Source: GCA-2687025 sp964473525
Lineage (GTDB): Bacteria > Poribacteria > WGA-4E > GCA-2687025
Assembly (NCBI GenBank): GCA_964473525.1
Contig: CAYYPK010000042.1
Span: forward strand, 1 to 51,849
DNA length: 51,849 nucleotides
Direction of reading: 5' to 3'
Position numbers and translations under genes: made by a program. Under the pieces are notes generated by a model. That model saw nothing but the letters and a program-made list of their open reading frames with translations. It was not told where the DNA came from and ran no database searches. Each line of letters opens with the position of its first letter. Position 1 is the first letter of the stretch. Of the stretch, positions 25,327-33,445 are shown in pieces.

Positions 25327-25513
25327 TTACTCGGCATTTGGGTCCGTCCGGTAGCCTGCCTCGTGCCTATGTTGCGTACATCGCGGGACTCTCTCGCCTG
25401 TCGGCAGCAATCGTCCGTGTTCCCTGATACACTCACCCGTCGGCGCCAACAGACGCCGCGTCCGCGCCGATGCGCGGTCGGGTCGGGACGGCCAGCGATG
25501 GGAGGGGTCGTGC

Positions 25514-26500
25514 ATGTTTGGTCAGGATGTCCTCGATCAATACCACCAGACGGTAGACGCGTCACTCGCGAGCTTGCCCTTCGATGCGTCGTCGCGCGGC
25601 GACTTCGCGACGTGGCAAGACGACGCGCGCGTCAGGCTCAACGCCACACTCGGCGCGCTCCCCGCGGAGATGGGTGACCTCGCCGTCTCAAGAGAGGTAG
25701 TCGAGGAGACGGACGCGTACGTGAGGGAACGCGTCGTGTATGAGACGCGACCCGGTCTCCGCGTGTCCGCGCACTTGCTCACGCCTACGGGGGCCACCGC
25801 GCCCCGGCCAGCCGTGCTCTGCCTGCACGGCCACAGCCAGGGCGGCAAGGACAACTGCCTCAACTCGGATACAGGGTACGCGTCGTTTGCCCCAGAATTT
25901 GCGCGGCGCGGCGTCGTCGCGTTCTGCCCGGACCAGATCGGCTTTGGCGAGCGCGCCATCCCCGACGGCAAGATCACGTACAGCGCGCTCGTCCACGGTC
26001 TCAATATGCTGGGCGAGACGCTCATCGGCTGGCGGTACTGGGATCTGCTGTGCGCGATGGAGGTCGTGGGGCGCCTCGACACGGTTGACGAGGGACGTGT
26101 GGGCGTCATGGGCCTTTCGCTCGGTGGCGAGATGACCATGTTCCTCGCGGCGTTGGATGAGCGCATCGCCGCTGCGTGCGTCTGCTGCTACCTCACGTCG
26201 CACCGGTCCACGTTCCTGGACAGCCCCCACTGCACGTGCGGGCATCTGTGGGATCTCGCGCGGCAGTTCGAGCACGTTGACATCGCCGCGCTGATTGCCC
26301 CGCGTCCTCTGTTCCTGGAGGCGGGCAGTCAGGATCCGTCGTTCCCCGCCGAGGACACCGAGGCGCTGGCGCGCGCGTTGCGCGCCGTGTATGACCTGCA
26401 CGACGCGCCGGCGGATCACCTCGGCGTGCACGTACACGACGGCGGCCACGAAATCAGCGGCGTGCGGAGCATCCCATGGCTGGTGGACAAGCTCAGTTGA
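25514..26500 (+). CDS. Alpha/beta hydrolase (acetyl-xylan-esterase-like)
   Basis: A 328-residue esterase-like protein. The catalytic triad is readable: S202 in GLSLGGE, D274 in AGSQDPSFP, H312 in DGGHEIS. PAVLCLHGHSQGGKDN forms the oxyanion-side strand, and CPDQIGFGERAIP is typical of the AB_hydrolase_7/acetyl-xylan-esterase group. It would cleave ester groups, possibly from polysaccharides; no signal peptide is seen. GGAGGGG lies 6 bp before the ATG. It stands alone between the HNH-like gene and the glycan cluster. Confidence 0.87.
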   Translation: MFGQDVLDQYHQTVDASLASLPFDASSRGDFATWQDDARVRLNATLGALPAEMGDLAVSREVVEETDAYVRERVVYETRPGLRVSAHLLTPTGATAPRPAVLCLHGHSQGGKDNCLNSDTGYASFAPEFARRGVVAFCPDQIGFGERAIPDGKITYSALVHGLNMLGETLIGWRYWDLLCAMEVVGRLDTVDEGRVGVMGLSLGGEMTMFLAALDERIAAACVCCYLTSHRSTFLDSPHCTCGHLWDLARQFEHVDIAALIAPRPLFLEAGSQDPSFPAEDTEALARALRAVYDLHDAPADHLGVHVHDGGHEISGVRSIPWLVDKLS

Positions 26501-26660
26501 CCGCGGTGATCGTCGCAACCGGACTAGGTCGTTGCCGCGCGTCAAGGAGCGCCGCATACTGCGCTGTCGGCGTTGCGCGCGGAGCCGGCTCCGACGGGCG
26601 CCCTCTCGTCGCCCGTAGCGCGCCTGTCACGTCTACACACCACAGGGATCCTGCGTAGCC

Positions 26661-27788
26661 ATGGACGCGATGCCAGAGCCCACGCCCGAGGCGGTCGCCG
26701 CACAGAGGCCGGTAGAGCAGATACAGCGCGTCGCGGGGGAGATCTACCGGGATTTCGTCGAACCGCCCGCCATTCGGGCGTGGATGAAGTCCTCCAAGGC
26801 GGTCTGCTACTACGGTCTCTCCCAGCAGGCGCGCAACGTGCAGACGCGCGGTCTGCACGATGCCGCGCAAACTTGGGGCATCCCATTCCACTTCATCCAG
26901 GTCGGCTCCGAGAGTGAGCTCGCCAAGCTCCTCGAATACGACTACATCCTGTTCATCACCACGCTCGCCCTGGCGCCTGCGGTTGCGGCCGTGTTGGCGC
27001 GTCGCGACGGGAAGATCGCACTGATCGCGAACTACTACGAGTCCCCCGAAGGCGTTACGGTACCAAGCATCTCGGCGACGGACTCCGAGACGCTCGACAA
27101 CCACGGCGACAAGATTGCCGTCGCGCTCAGTGAGTGTTCCCCCGATGGCGCCGAGCGATACTGTCGGGGCTTCCTCGACAACCACGGCGTGCCCGTGATG
27201 TCGTTCACGTGGGGCATCAACCTCGTTCGCCACTTCCCAGTGGAGGTGCGAAAGATCGCGGACCTCATCTTCCTGGGATCGTACTTCGAGAAGACGACCC
27301 GCATCGACGACTACTTCCAGGAGCCATTGAGGCGCTTTTCGCACACGGTGCTCGGCGGCGGCTGGAACGACTCCCCCTTCGACATAGTCGACGGCCGCCT
27401 CGAGGACTTCGACGTCATCGCCCCCGCCCTGTACTCAGGGCACACGGTGTGCCTTAACGCGCATCACCCGTACGAAGAGGGTGGCTTCACGCTGAATGAG
27501 CGTGTGTTCAACACCGTGGCCTGCGGCGGGTTCCAGATCAGTGACAAGGCGCCTCGGATCCGCGACTTCTTCGCTGAGGACGAGGTCGTCGTCGCGGACG
27601 ATCCCGCGGACTTCCTGGCCCAGATCGAGCGCTTCGTCGCCAACCCAGAGGAGCGCGCGTCCTTTGTGACCAAGGCGCGCGCGCGCGTGGTCGCGGAACA
27701 CACATACCATCATCGCCTGTGCGATCTGCTGTCGTACGTGATAGAGGGCAGGACGAGGTACGCCCATTGTCCGGTGCTCGAGTCCTGA
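26661..27788 (+). CDS. CgeB-like family 1 glycosyltransferase
   Basis: A 375-residue protein. The C-terminal part HHPYEEGGFTLNERVFNTVACGGFQISDKAPRIRDFF, then EEDEV-like VVVADDPADFLAQIERFVANPEERASF and a final HTYHHRL, matches the CgeB/Glyco_trans_1_2 domain. The N-terminal half is the partner Rossmann-like lobe (YILFITTLALAPAVAAVLARR). It would transfer a sugar from a nucleotide donor in extracellular-glycan assembly. The ATG at 26661 starts just before the conserved body; its ribosome binding site is weak and ATG 26670 is an alternative. First gene of a three-gene glycan cluster. Confidence 0.78.
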   Translation: MDAMPEPTPEAVAAQRPVEQIQRVAGEIYRDFVEPPAIRAWMKSSKAVCYYGLSQQARNVQTRGLHDAAQTWGIPFHFIQVGSESELAKLLEYDYILFITTLALAPAVAAVLARRDGKIALIANYYESPEGVTVPSISATDSETLDNHGDKIAVALSECSPDGAERYCRGFLDNHGVPVMSFTWGINLVRHFPVEVRKIADLIFLGSYFEKTTRIDDYFQEPLRRFSHTVLGGGWNDSPFDIVDGRLEDFDVIAPALYSGHTVCLNAHHPYEEGGFTLNERVFNTVACGGFQISDKAPRIRDFFAEDEVVVADDPADFLAQIERFVANPEERASFVTKARARVVAEHTYHHRLCDLLSYVIEGRTRYAHCPVLES

Positions 27789-27837
27789 CCCACGTCGGCA
27801 TGTAGGTCGTCGGCCTCGTCGCCGGCTCGTGTCTGCG

Positions 27838-27870
27838 GCGGCTCCTGGCCCTGCCTCGCCCAGGAGCCGC
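27838..27870 (+). terminator. Hairpin terminator after the CgeB-like gene
   Basis: GCGGCTCCTGG (27838-27848) pairs over 11 bp with CCAGGAGCCGC (27860-27870) around an 11-nt loop, 50 bp after the stop at 27788. A TATGCT box directly follows at about 27878 and may restart transcription for the methyltransferase gene. Confidence 0.65.
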
Positions 27871-27931
27871 AGGCATGCTATGCTACGCGACCCGGCCGCG
27901 CGGGCCGCAAGGGCGCAGGGAGACACGCACC

Positions 27932-28855
27932 GTGGCGATTCTCGGGCACAGCCTCCGCTTCTCCAAGTCATACTTGGCCCATCGCAAGCATGCGCAGCAC
28001 GCGAGCTTCCAGGTCGCCCAGGGGCAGTTCGCGGCCGTGTACGATCAGCTCAGGGCCACGGACGGCTCGGCTTACACAACGGATTGGTGGGACCAAGAAG
28101 CTGCCAAGATGGCCGCGGCCTTGCTGCCGGAGCCGCCTCCCAACTTCCTGCAAGAGCCGACCTTGCGCTGGGAGATGGTCGCGCGCTCCGAAAGCCTGAT
28201 CGAGGAGGAACTCCCGGCGTTGGAGGCGGCGCACGAGCCGGACGAATTGCTCCGCATACTCGAGGAGGATCTGGTAGGAGATCAGGTTCTGAATCTCGCC
28301 AAGTACCACACGTGCATCAACAGCGTACACCACGCCTACCACATCCACCGGTTCGCCGAGGCGACCGGGCGGCGGCCGGCCGACTTCTCTACAGTCCTCG
28401 AGTGGGGTGGCGGCTACGGCAACCTCGCCAAGATATTCCTGCGGTGGACGCAGGCGCCCGTAACGTACATCATCGTTGATATACCGTTCATGGGCGCGGT
28501 CCAGTGGCTGTATCTCTCCTGCGTGCTGGGCTTTGACCGCGTTGCGCTCGTGGAGTCCGAAGACGCGCCCATCGAGGAGGGTAAGGTCAACATCATGCCC
28601 GTTGGACTAGCCGAATCACGCGGCCCCGAGGTCGAACTCCTCGTGTCGACCTGGGCGCTGAGTGAGAGCTCCCCCGCCGCACAGCGACTCGTGACCGACC
28701 GCGACTGGTTCGGCGCAGGCAGCTTGCTCTTGGGTTACCAGGACACAAACGACCTCTTCGAGGCGGCCTCCGAGGTGGGCGCGCTGGCCGAAGCGAAGGG
28801 CGCCACCATCTACCCCATCGACTTCCTCCCGAAGTGCTACTACGCCTTCCTCTAG
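27932..28855 (+). CDS. Putative sugar O-methyltransferase
   Basis: A 307-residue SAM-dependent methyltransferase-like protein. VLEWGGGYGNLAKIF near residue 158 is motif I, VTYIIVDIPFM follows as the second strand, and LLVSTWALSESSP lies at motif IV. The layout matches putative sugar O-methyltransferases found in polysaccharide clusters. It probably methylates a sugar made by the neighbouring glycosyltransferases. I chose the GTG at 27932 with GGGAG 10 bp upstream rather than an ATG inside the terminator-promoter region. 57 bp to the next gene. Confidence 0.75.
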   Translation: MAILGHSLRFSKSYLAHRKHAQHASFQVAQGQFAAVYDQLRATDGSAYTTDWWDQEAAKMAAALLPEPPPNFLQEPTLRWEMVARSESLIEEELPALEAAHEPDELLRILEEDLVGDQVLNLAKYHTCINSVHHAYHIHRFAEATGRRPADFSTVLEWGGGYGNLAKIFLRWTQAPVTYIIVDIPFMGAVQWLYLSCVLGFDRVALVESEDAPIEEGKVNIMPVGLAESRGPEVELLVSTWALSESSPAAQRLVTDRDWFGAGSLLLGYQDTNDLFEAASEVGALAEAKGATIYPIDFLPKCYYAFL

Positions 28856-28912
28856 GCGGGCGGCTTATCCCACAACGGCGACCGTACGAGTGCCACGCTT
28901 ACAGGATCGACG

Positions 28913-30877
28913 ATGCCAGTCACTGACACGCGACACGCTGCTGATGCTACCCACACTCCGCCACTGCGAATCCTCTACGTGGCGCTTGCCTACGATTACG
29001 GCGACGCGAGCCGAGGGCGGAGCTTCGAGCACTGGAACTTCTACGACTCGCTGCGCATGATGGGTCACGAGATAACGTACTTCGACTACCCGTCCATCAT
29101 GGCCAAGATCGGGAAGCGCCCGATGAACCTCGCGCTGTGGGACATCGTCACGCGCGAGCGCCCCGACCTGCTGTTCTATGTGCCGTTCAACGACGAGATC
29201 AACCCTCGCGTGCTGGAGAGGATCACGCGGGAAACCTCGACCGTGACCGCCGCGTGGTTCTGCGACGATCACTGGCGGTTCGACACGCTGTCCGCCCACT
29301 ACGCGCCGTGCCTGGACTGGAGCATCACGACCGCCGACAGCGCGCTTCCCAAGTACGCCGCGATGGGGTACGAACGCGTCATCAAGTCGCAGTGGGGCAG
29401 CAACACGTGGCTCTACACACCGAGCGAGCACTTACCCGGGCACGACGTCATGTTCATCGGGATGGCGCACGGCGAGCGGCCTCAAGTCGTGGCGGAATTC
29501 CAGTCTGCTGGCATCGACATCGTCGTCCGTGGGACCGGGTGGCCAGGCGGGCGCGTCGCTCAGGCGACCGCCATCGAAGCGATGGGCCGCAGCAGGATAT
29601 GCCTGAATCTCTCCAACGCCTCCACGCCGGGGCGCGAGGGCCTTGCGCAGCAGATCAAGGGCAGACACTTCGAGATTCCCGCGTGTGGCGCGATGCAGCT
29701 GACTGACGCCGTCGCTGGGCTAGACGAGTACTTTGTCCCTGATAGGGAAGTCGTCGTCGCGGCGCCGGACGAACTGGTAGCGAAGGCGCGACACTACCTG
29801 GCTAACGAGGACGAGAGGGCCGAGATCGCCCGCGCCGGACACGAACGCGCCATTGAGGAACACTCCTACGAGAAGCGTTTCACCGACATCTTCGCGACGA
29901 TCACGGCCACCGACCCCAAGGCGGCGGGATGGCGCGCCGCGCGTCCAGAAGGCGGGGTGTGTCGGGACATCGTGACGGCGTCGCATAGCGCCCGGATCGG
30001 CTACCCCTTGACGTCCATCATCATCCTGAACCACAACGGCCGGGAGCACATCGAGAACTGCCTGACGTCGGTCGCTGCCCTCACGGACGTACCCTACGAA
30101 CTCATCGTCATCGACAATGGCTCCACGGACGGCTCGGTGGAGTACCTTCGCGACGTCGAGGCCGAGTCGATGACGCTCATTGAGAATGCGGAGAACCTCG
30201 GCTGCCCGCCCGCCCGCGCGCAGGGCATGTGCCTGGCGCGCGGCGAGTACGTCCTCTTCCTGGACAACGACACGTACGTCACCCCTGGGTGGCTGAGGCG
30301 CCTGGTTGATCACTGTGAGGACAACCCCCAGGTCGGCATCATCGGCCCGTCAACGAACTACGCGGGCGGCCCGCAGCAACTGCCCCGGGAAGAGGTGACT
30401 TACGGTGACACTGCGGAGCTGATGGATTTCGCGACGCATATCTCGCGCCACCAGCGTGGCGTCGTGCTCGACCGGCGACGCATCATCGGCTTCTGCATGC
30501 TTATCCGGCGCGCCGTCGTCGACCGAGTCGGGAACTGTGACGGCCGTTTCGGCAAATACGGATATGAGGACGACGACTACTGTTGGCGCGCGTTGCTGGC
30601 AGGATACCAGGTGGCCATCGCCCGAGACGTCTTCGTCCACCACGTCGGTGGGCAGGGCAGCCCCAAGGGGTCCGACGACTACGACGAGATGCTGCCTGCC
30701 GCATGGGTGTCGTACAGAGACAAGTGGGGCTTGCCAGACACACTCACTCCCGATACGTACTGGCAGATTATCAGCACGTACGGCCTCCTCCGCGCGTTCG
30801 ACAGGGAGCAGGACTACATCCCCTTGCCCCACCCGTCGTCGGTGTCCGAGCTAATCACCCGCAGACCGTCACCGTAG
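28913..30877 (+). CDS. Fusion of CgeB-like and family 2 glycosyltransferases
   Basis: A 654-residue two-domain enzyme. Residues about 17-335 are CgeB-like: LRILYVALAYDYGD, AAWFCDDHWRFD, YERVIKSQWGSN, QQIKGRHFEIPACGAMQLTD and EEHSYEKRF. Residues about 364-600 are a GT2 domain: TSIIILNHNGREHIENCL, ELIVIDNGSTDGS and a metal-binding LFLDNDTYV near 450, then FGKYGYEDDDYCWRALLAGY. It should add two sugars in sequence. No transmembrane segment is visible, so it acts at the cytoplasmic face. AGGATCG precedes the ATG. Confidence 0.86.
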   Translation: MPVTDTRHAADATHTPPLRILYVALAYDYGDASRGRSFEHWNFYDSLRMMGHEITYFDYPSIMAKIGKRPMNLALWDIVTRERPDLLFYVPFNDEINPRVLERITRETSTVTAAWFCDDHWRFDTLSAHYAPCLDWSITTADSALPKYAAMGYERVIKSQWGSNTWLYTPSEHLPGHDVMFIGMAHGERPQVVAEFQSAGIDIVVRGTGWPGGRVAQATAIEAMGRSRICLNLSNASTPGREGLAQQIKGRHFEIPACGAMQLTDAVAGLDEYFVPDREVVVAAPDELVAKARHYLANEDERAEIARAGHERAIEEHSYEKRFTDIFATITATDPKAAGWRAARPEGGVCRDIVTASHSARIGYPLTSIIILNHNGREHIENCLTSVAALTDVPYELIVIDNGSTDGSVEYLRDVEAESMTLIENAENLGCPPARAQGMCLARGEYVLFLDNDTYVTPGWLRRLVDHCEDNPQVGIIGPSTNYAGGPQQLPREEVTYGDTAELMDFATHISRHQRGVVLDRRRIIGFCMLIRRAVVDRVGNCDGRFGKYGYEDDDYCWRALLAGYQVAIARDVFVHHVGGQGSPKGSDDYDEMLPAAWVSYRDKWGLPDTLTPDTYWQIISTYGLLRAFDREQDYIPLPHPSSVSELITRRPSP

Positions 30878-31223
30878 CCCCGCCGCCGTCCGGTTAAATC
30901 CCACAAAGCGCAACGTTTGTATTACAATGGGTCGGGCCGTCCTGTCGATCCGACCTGGTCGGGAAGGCGGCGATGGTAGCCAATAGGATAAGGGCCGCTA
31001 AGGCCGTGCCCGGTCACGACGACTGGGAGACGCCTTCCTGGGCTTCGTCCAGGATCGTCCGCGCGTTGCGCCATGGCCTGTGCGGCTGCCCCACCACGCT
31101 TCCCCGCCGCCTCCGGCTTCCCACCCTCGACCCGCTCGAATGCGCAACGGCGCCGGTTGCCTGTCCGTCACCACTATTGTCATTGCAGGGCGTCGCACGC
31201 CGCCGGACCCAGGAGGACAGGCC
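30878..31223. other. Non-coding region before the VOC gene
   Basis: This 346-bp stretch contains an odd palindrome TTGTATTACAA at 30917-30927 whose right half includes a -10-like TACAAT (30923-30928). No well-spaced -35 was found. An 86-codon ORF from 30973 has a fair ribosome binding site, but its composition looks non-coding and it runs into the VOC start. Confidence 0.4.
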
Positions 31224-31577
31224 ATGCGCGTAGGCCACATAGAGCTGTTCGTGCGGGATCCTCTAGCGTCGCGGGCGTTCTATGAGGATGTGCTAGGCGG
31301 CGACGTGGTCGCCGTACAGGGGCGCCAGTTCGTATGGATCAAGCTGGGAGACATGGAGTTGCTTCTGCGCCCTGGCGTTGCCGGTCCTCCGACATCCACC
31401 TATCGCGACGCCGCGTCGGGTACGGTCCTGTACACCGACGACCTTCCCGCGGAGGCCCAGAAGCTTCGCGCGCGGGGCCTCTCGTTCGCCGGTACGGACG
31501 GGTCCGACGACTGCCTGACCTTCACTGATCCAGATGGTCACTGGTTCATGCTAGTCGACCCAGCCAGTCACGGGTGA
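31224..31577 (+). CDS. VOC (glyoxalase/bleomycin-resistance) family protein
   Basis: A 117-residue single VOC domain: VGHIELFVRDPLASRAFYEDVLGG, FVWIKLGDMELLLRPG, a second module with TVLYTDDLPAEAQKLRARGL, and DCLTFTDPDGHWFMLVDP. Metal-ligand positions are the H near the N-terminus and E in MELLL. The reaction is unknown; members include isomerases, dioxygenases and resistance proteins. GAGGACA sits before the ATG at 31224. It overlaps the convergent cyclo-ligase gene by 10 bp. Confidence 0.85.
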   Translation: MRVGHIELFVRDPLASRAFYEDVLGGDVVAVQGRQFVWIKLGDMELLLRPGVAGPPTSTYRDAASGTVLYTDDLPAEAQKLRARGLSFAGTDGSDDCLTFTDPDGHWFMLVDPASHG

Positions 31578-32209
31578 GTGGCGTCGTCGAAGTGTCGCGT
31601 GCGCGTCTCGGTAACCAGAGCGTGCAACGGCTGATCCCATTCCTGGGGTATGCAGTCGTCAACGCGCTGCATCTCGAATGCCACCCCGAGACGGTACGCT
31701 GCGGGACTCGCGGCGAAGAACCGGTCGTAGTAGCCGCCACCGTGGCCGATGCGCCACCCGCCTTCGTCGAACGCCACCATTGGCGTGAGCGCGACATCCA
31801 CCTCCTCGCCCGCGACCACCGGGCATCGCTTCCTGGGTGTTGGGATGCCCCACAGCCCGGCGCGCACATCCCGGTCGAGGTCGCGTAGCTCGTGCAGCGT
31901 CATGTCCGTCGAGCCCGCCTCGACGCGCGGCACGACGACACGCAGTTTCCCACCGGACAGGAGCGAGGCAACGATGTCCCGCGTGGGGGCCTCGTTGGTC
32001 ATGTTGAGATAGGCGAAGACGGTACGCGCGTCGCAGTCGCCTAGCGCGGCGAGCACTCCGCGCGCTATGCGCTCTCCCCAGTCCCTACGGGCGTCAGCGG
32101 TCGTTTCGGCAAGGCGCGCCTTGGTAGCGGCCCGGATGGCGCTCCTGCGCTCGATCTGCTCCCCGTGGCTGAGTTGCACGTTCTCGGCCCCTATGAGGCG
32201 CGTTGACAC
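31568..32209 (-). CDS. 5-formyltetrahydrofolate cyclo-ligase
   Basis: A 213-residue housekeeping enzyme that converts 5-formyl-THF to 5,10-methenyl-THF with ATP. Signatures: VFAYLNMTNEAPTRDIVASLL, VVVPRVE, GLWGIPTPRKRCP, VDVALTPMVAFDEGGWRIGHGGGYYDRFFA (nucleotide-binding loop). The start is uncertain: GTG 32209 has GGAAG very close upstream, while GTG 32179 gives a length typical of the family. The 170-bp gap upstream is AT-richer than the surroundings. Confidence 0.88.
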   Translation of the reverse strand: MSTRLIGAENVQLSHGEQIERRSAIRAATKARLAETTADARRDWGERIARGVLAALGDCDARTVFAYLNMTNEAPTRDIVASLLSGGKLRVVVPRVEAGSTDMTLHELRDLDRDVRAGLWGIPTPRKRCPVVAGEEVDVALTPMVAFDEGGWRIGHGGGYYDRFFAASPAAYRLGVAFEMQRVDDCIPQEWDQPLHALVTETRTRHFDDATHP

Positions 32210-32379
32210 TTCCGCAGCGTGGCGGCGGGCAGTCTACGCTGGACCGCGCGAGAGCACAAAAGAAGCGCCGCAGTTTGGGAAGGCTGCGACGCCTACGAAG
32301 TACAGAATGCGTAGATCATTGACTACGGCTATAGAGACACGCGCGAGCGCCGAAATCCGCCATCAAAATGCGAGAAATC

Positions 32380-33204
32380 TCACGCCCGAAAGTAAAGTCT
32401 GCCGGCCGTCTCGCCTAGAATGGCTCTGCGAGCGGGTTCAGGGAGATCCAACTCGCGCGTGAAAATAGCGAGACTCCGCGCGTAATCGACCTTCGGGCAC
32501 CACAGCTCGCACGGGAAGTCGCTTCCCCATACGCACTGTTCGGGCCCGTACGCCTCAATCACGGCGCGCACGAGGTCGTGTGTGTCGCGGCAGGGGTACT
32601 CCTCCGCCGACCCCGTGACCGCGAATGTGAGCTTGGCGTAGAGGTTGGGGAACGTCGCGAGATCGAGAGCGCGCTCCAGGATTTCCGGCGCGCCCGCTCG
32701 GAGATTCATGCAGTGGTCCAGGACGACACGCGCGTCCGGGTGATTCGACAGATGCGACGCGAGCGCGTCCGCATGTGGGGTGTCGATCAGGACGTTCGTC
32801 ACGAGTCCGAGCTCCGTAGCCGTCTCAATGAGATGGCCGTGACCCGGGTGTGCGAACGTGGGCGTGACGCCGCGGGTCGGATACATGCGGATCGCGCCGA
32901 GATTGGACCGCGCGTGCAGGTCCCGGAGGATGTCGGGCGCCTCGGGATCCGTCGGGTCCATCGTGACAACGCCGCAGGTGCGGTCTGGATGCGCCGATGC
33001 CGTGTCCGCGATGAACCGGTTGTCGTACTCGTACGCGGTGAACGTCTGGATGAGGAGGACGCGGGCTACGCCAGCGGCGTCCATCTCGCGCAGCAGGTGG
33101 TCAGGGTCGCCGGTCCCCGCCGGTGGGAGAAGTGGATCCTCCCGCATGGGATAGGCGTCGGTGTCCGGCGAGTAGATGTGTGCGTGGGTGTCGACGATCT
33201 CCAT
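32380..33204 (-). CDS. Amidohydrolase (TIM-barrel, amidohydro_2 type)
   Basis: A 274-residue metal-dependent hydrolase or decarboxylase. MEIVDTHAHIYSPDT carries the HxH metal pair, RVVLDHCMNLR the later histidine, and CVWGSDFPCELW the conserved aspartate. It may act on a lactone or an aromatic carboxylate; no specific substrate is clear. I begin at the ATG 33204, directly at the first strand; the longer upstream frame has no family sequence and would cross a hairpin. It is separated by that terminator from the TolB-propeller gene. Confidence 0.83.
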   Translation of the reverse strand: MEIVDTHAHIYSPDTDAYPMREDPLLPPAGTGDPDHLLREMDAAGVARVLLIQTFTAYEYDNRFIADTASAHPDRTCGVVTMDPTDPEAPDILRDLHARSNLGAIRMYPTRGVTPTFAHPGHGHLIETATELGLVTNVLIDTPHADALASHLSNHPDARVVLDHCMNLRAGAPEILERALDLATFPNLYAKLTFAVTGSAEEYPCRDTHDLVRAVIEAYGPEQCVWGSDFPCELWCPKVDYARSLAIFTRELDLPEPARRAILGETAGRLYFRA

Positions 33205-33372
33205 CGCGTGGCCCGCCTGCAAGAGTTGCCCAGTGGCGACATGCCATCCACGTGTGCGAACCCAGGCCAATGTTGGGTGAGCCTGGTACGCTGTCGCGCG
33301 AATGTACCTGAACCGTTCGTGTAGCGGAAGCGGGCCGGACACGTGCGAGAGCGCGACACGTAGCGGCCGGGC

Positions 33373-33417
33373 ACGCGTGAGGCAGATCCCCGGCCGTCGA
33401 GGCGCGGCCTCACGCGT
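33373..33417 (-). terminator. Inverted repeat after the TolB-propeller gene
   Basis: ACGCGTGAGGC (33373-33383) and GCCTCACGCGT (33407-33417) are perfect 11-bp complements around a 23-nt loop. It lies 28 bp after the stop of the leftward gene ending at 33446 and before the amidohydrolase start. Without a U-tract, it may be a Rho-assisted terminator or a 3'-end protector. Confidence 0.5.
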
Positions 33418-33445
33418 CACTCCACCCGCCGTGCCGGTCGCTGGC

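Noticed and set aside
30973..31233. 86-codon ORF with a fair ribosome binding site before the VOC gene
   Set aside because: Cys/Arg/Pro-rich sequence without a recognisable domain, overlapping the better-supported VOC start.
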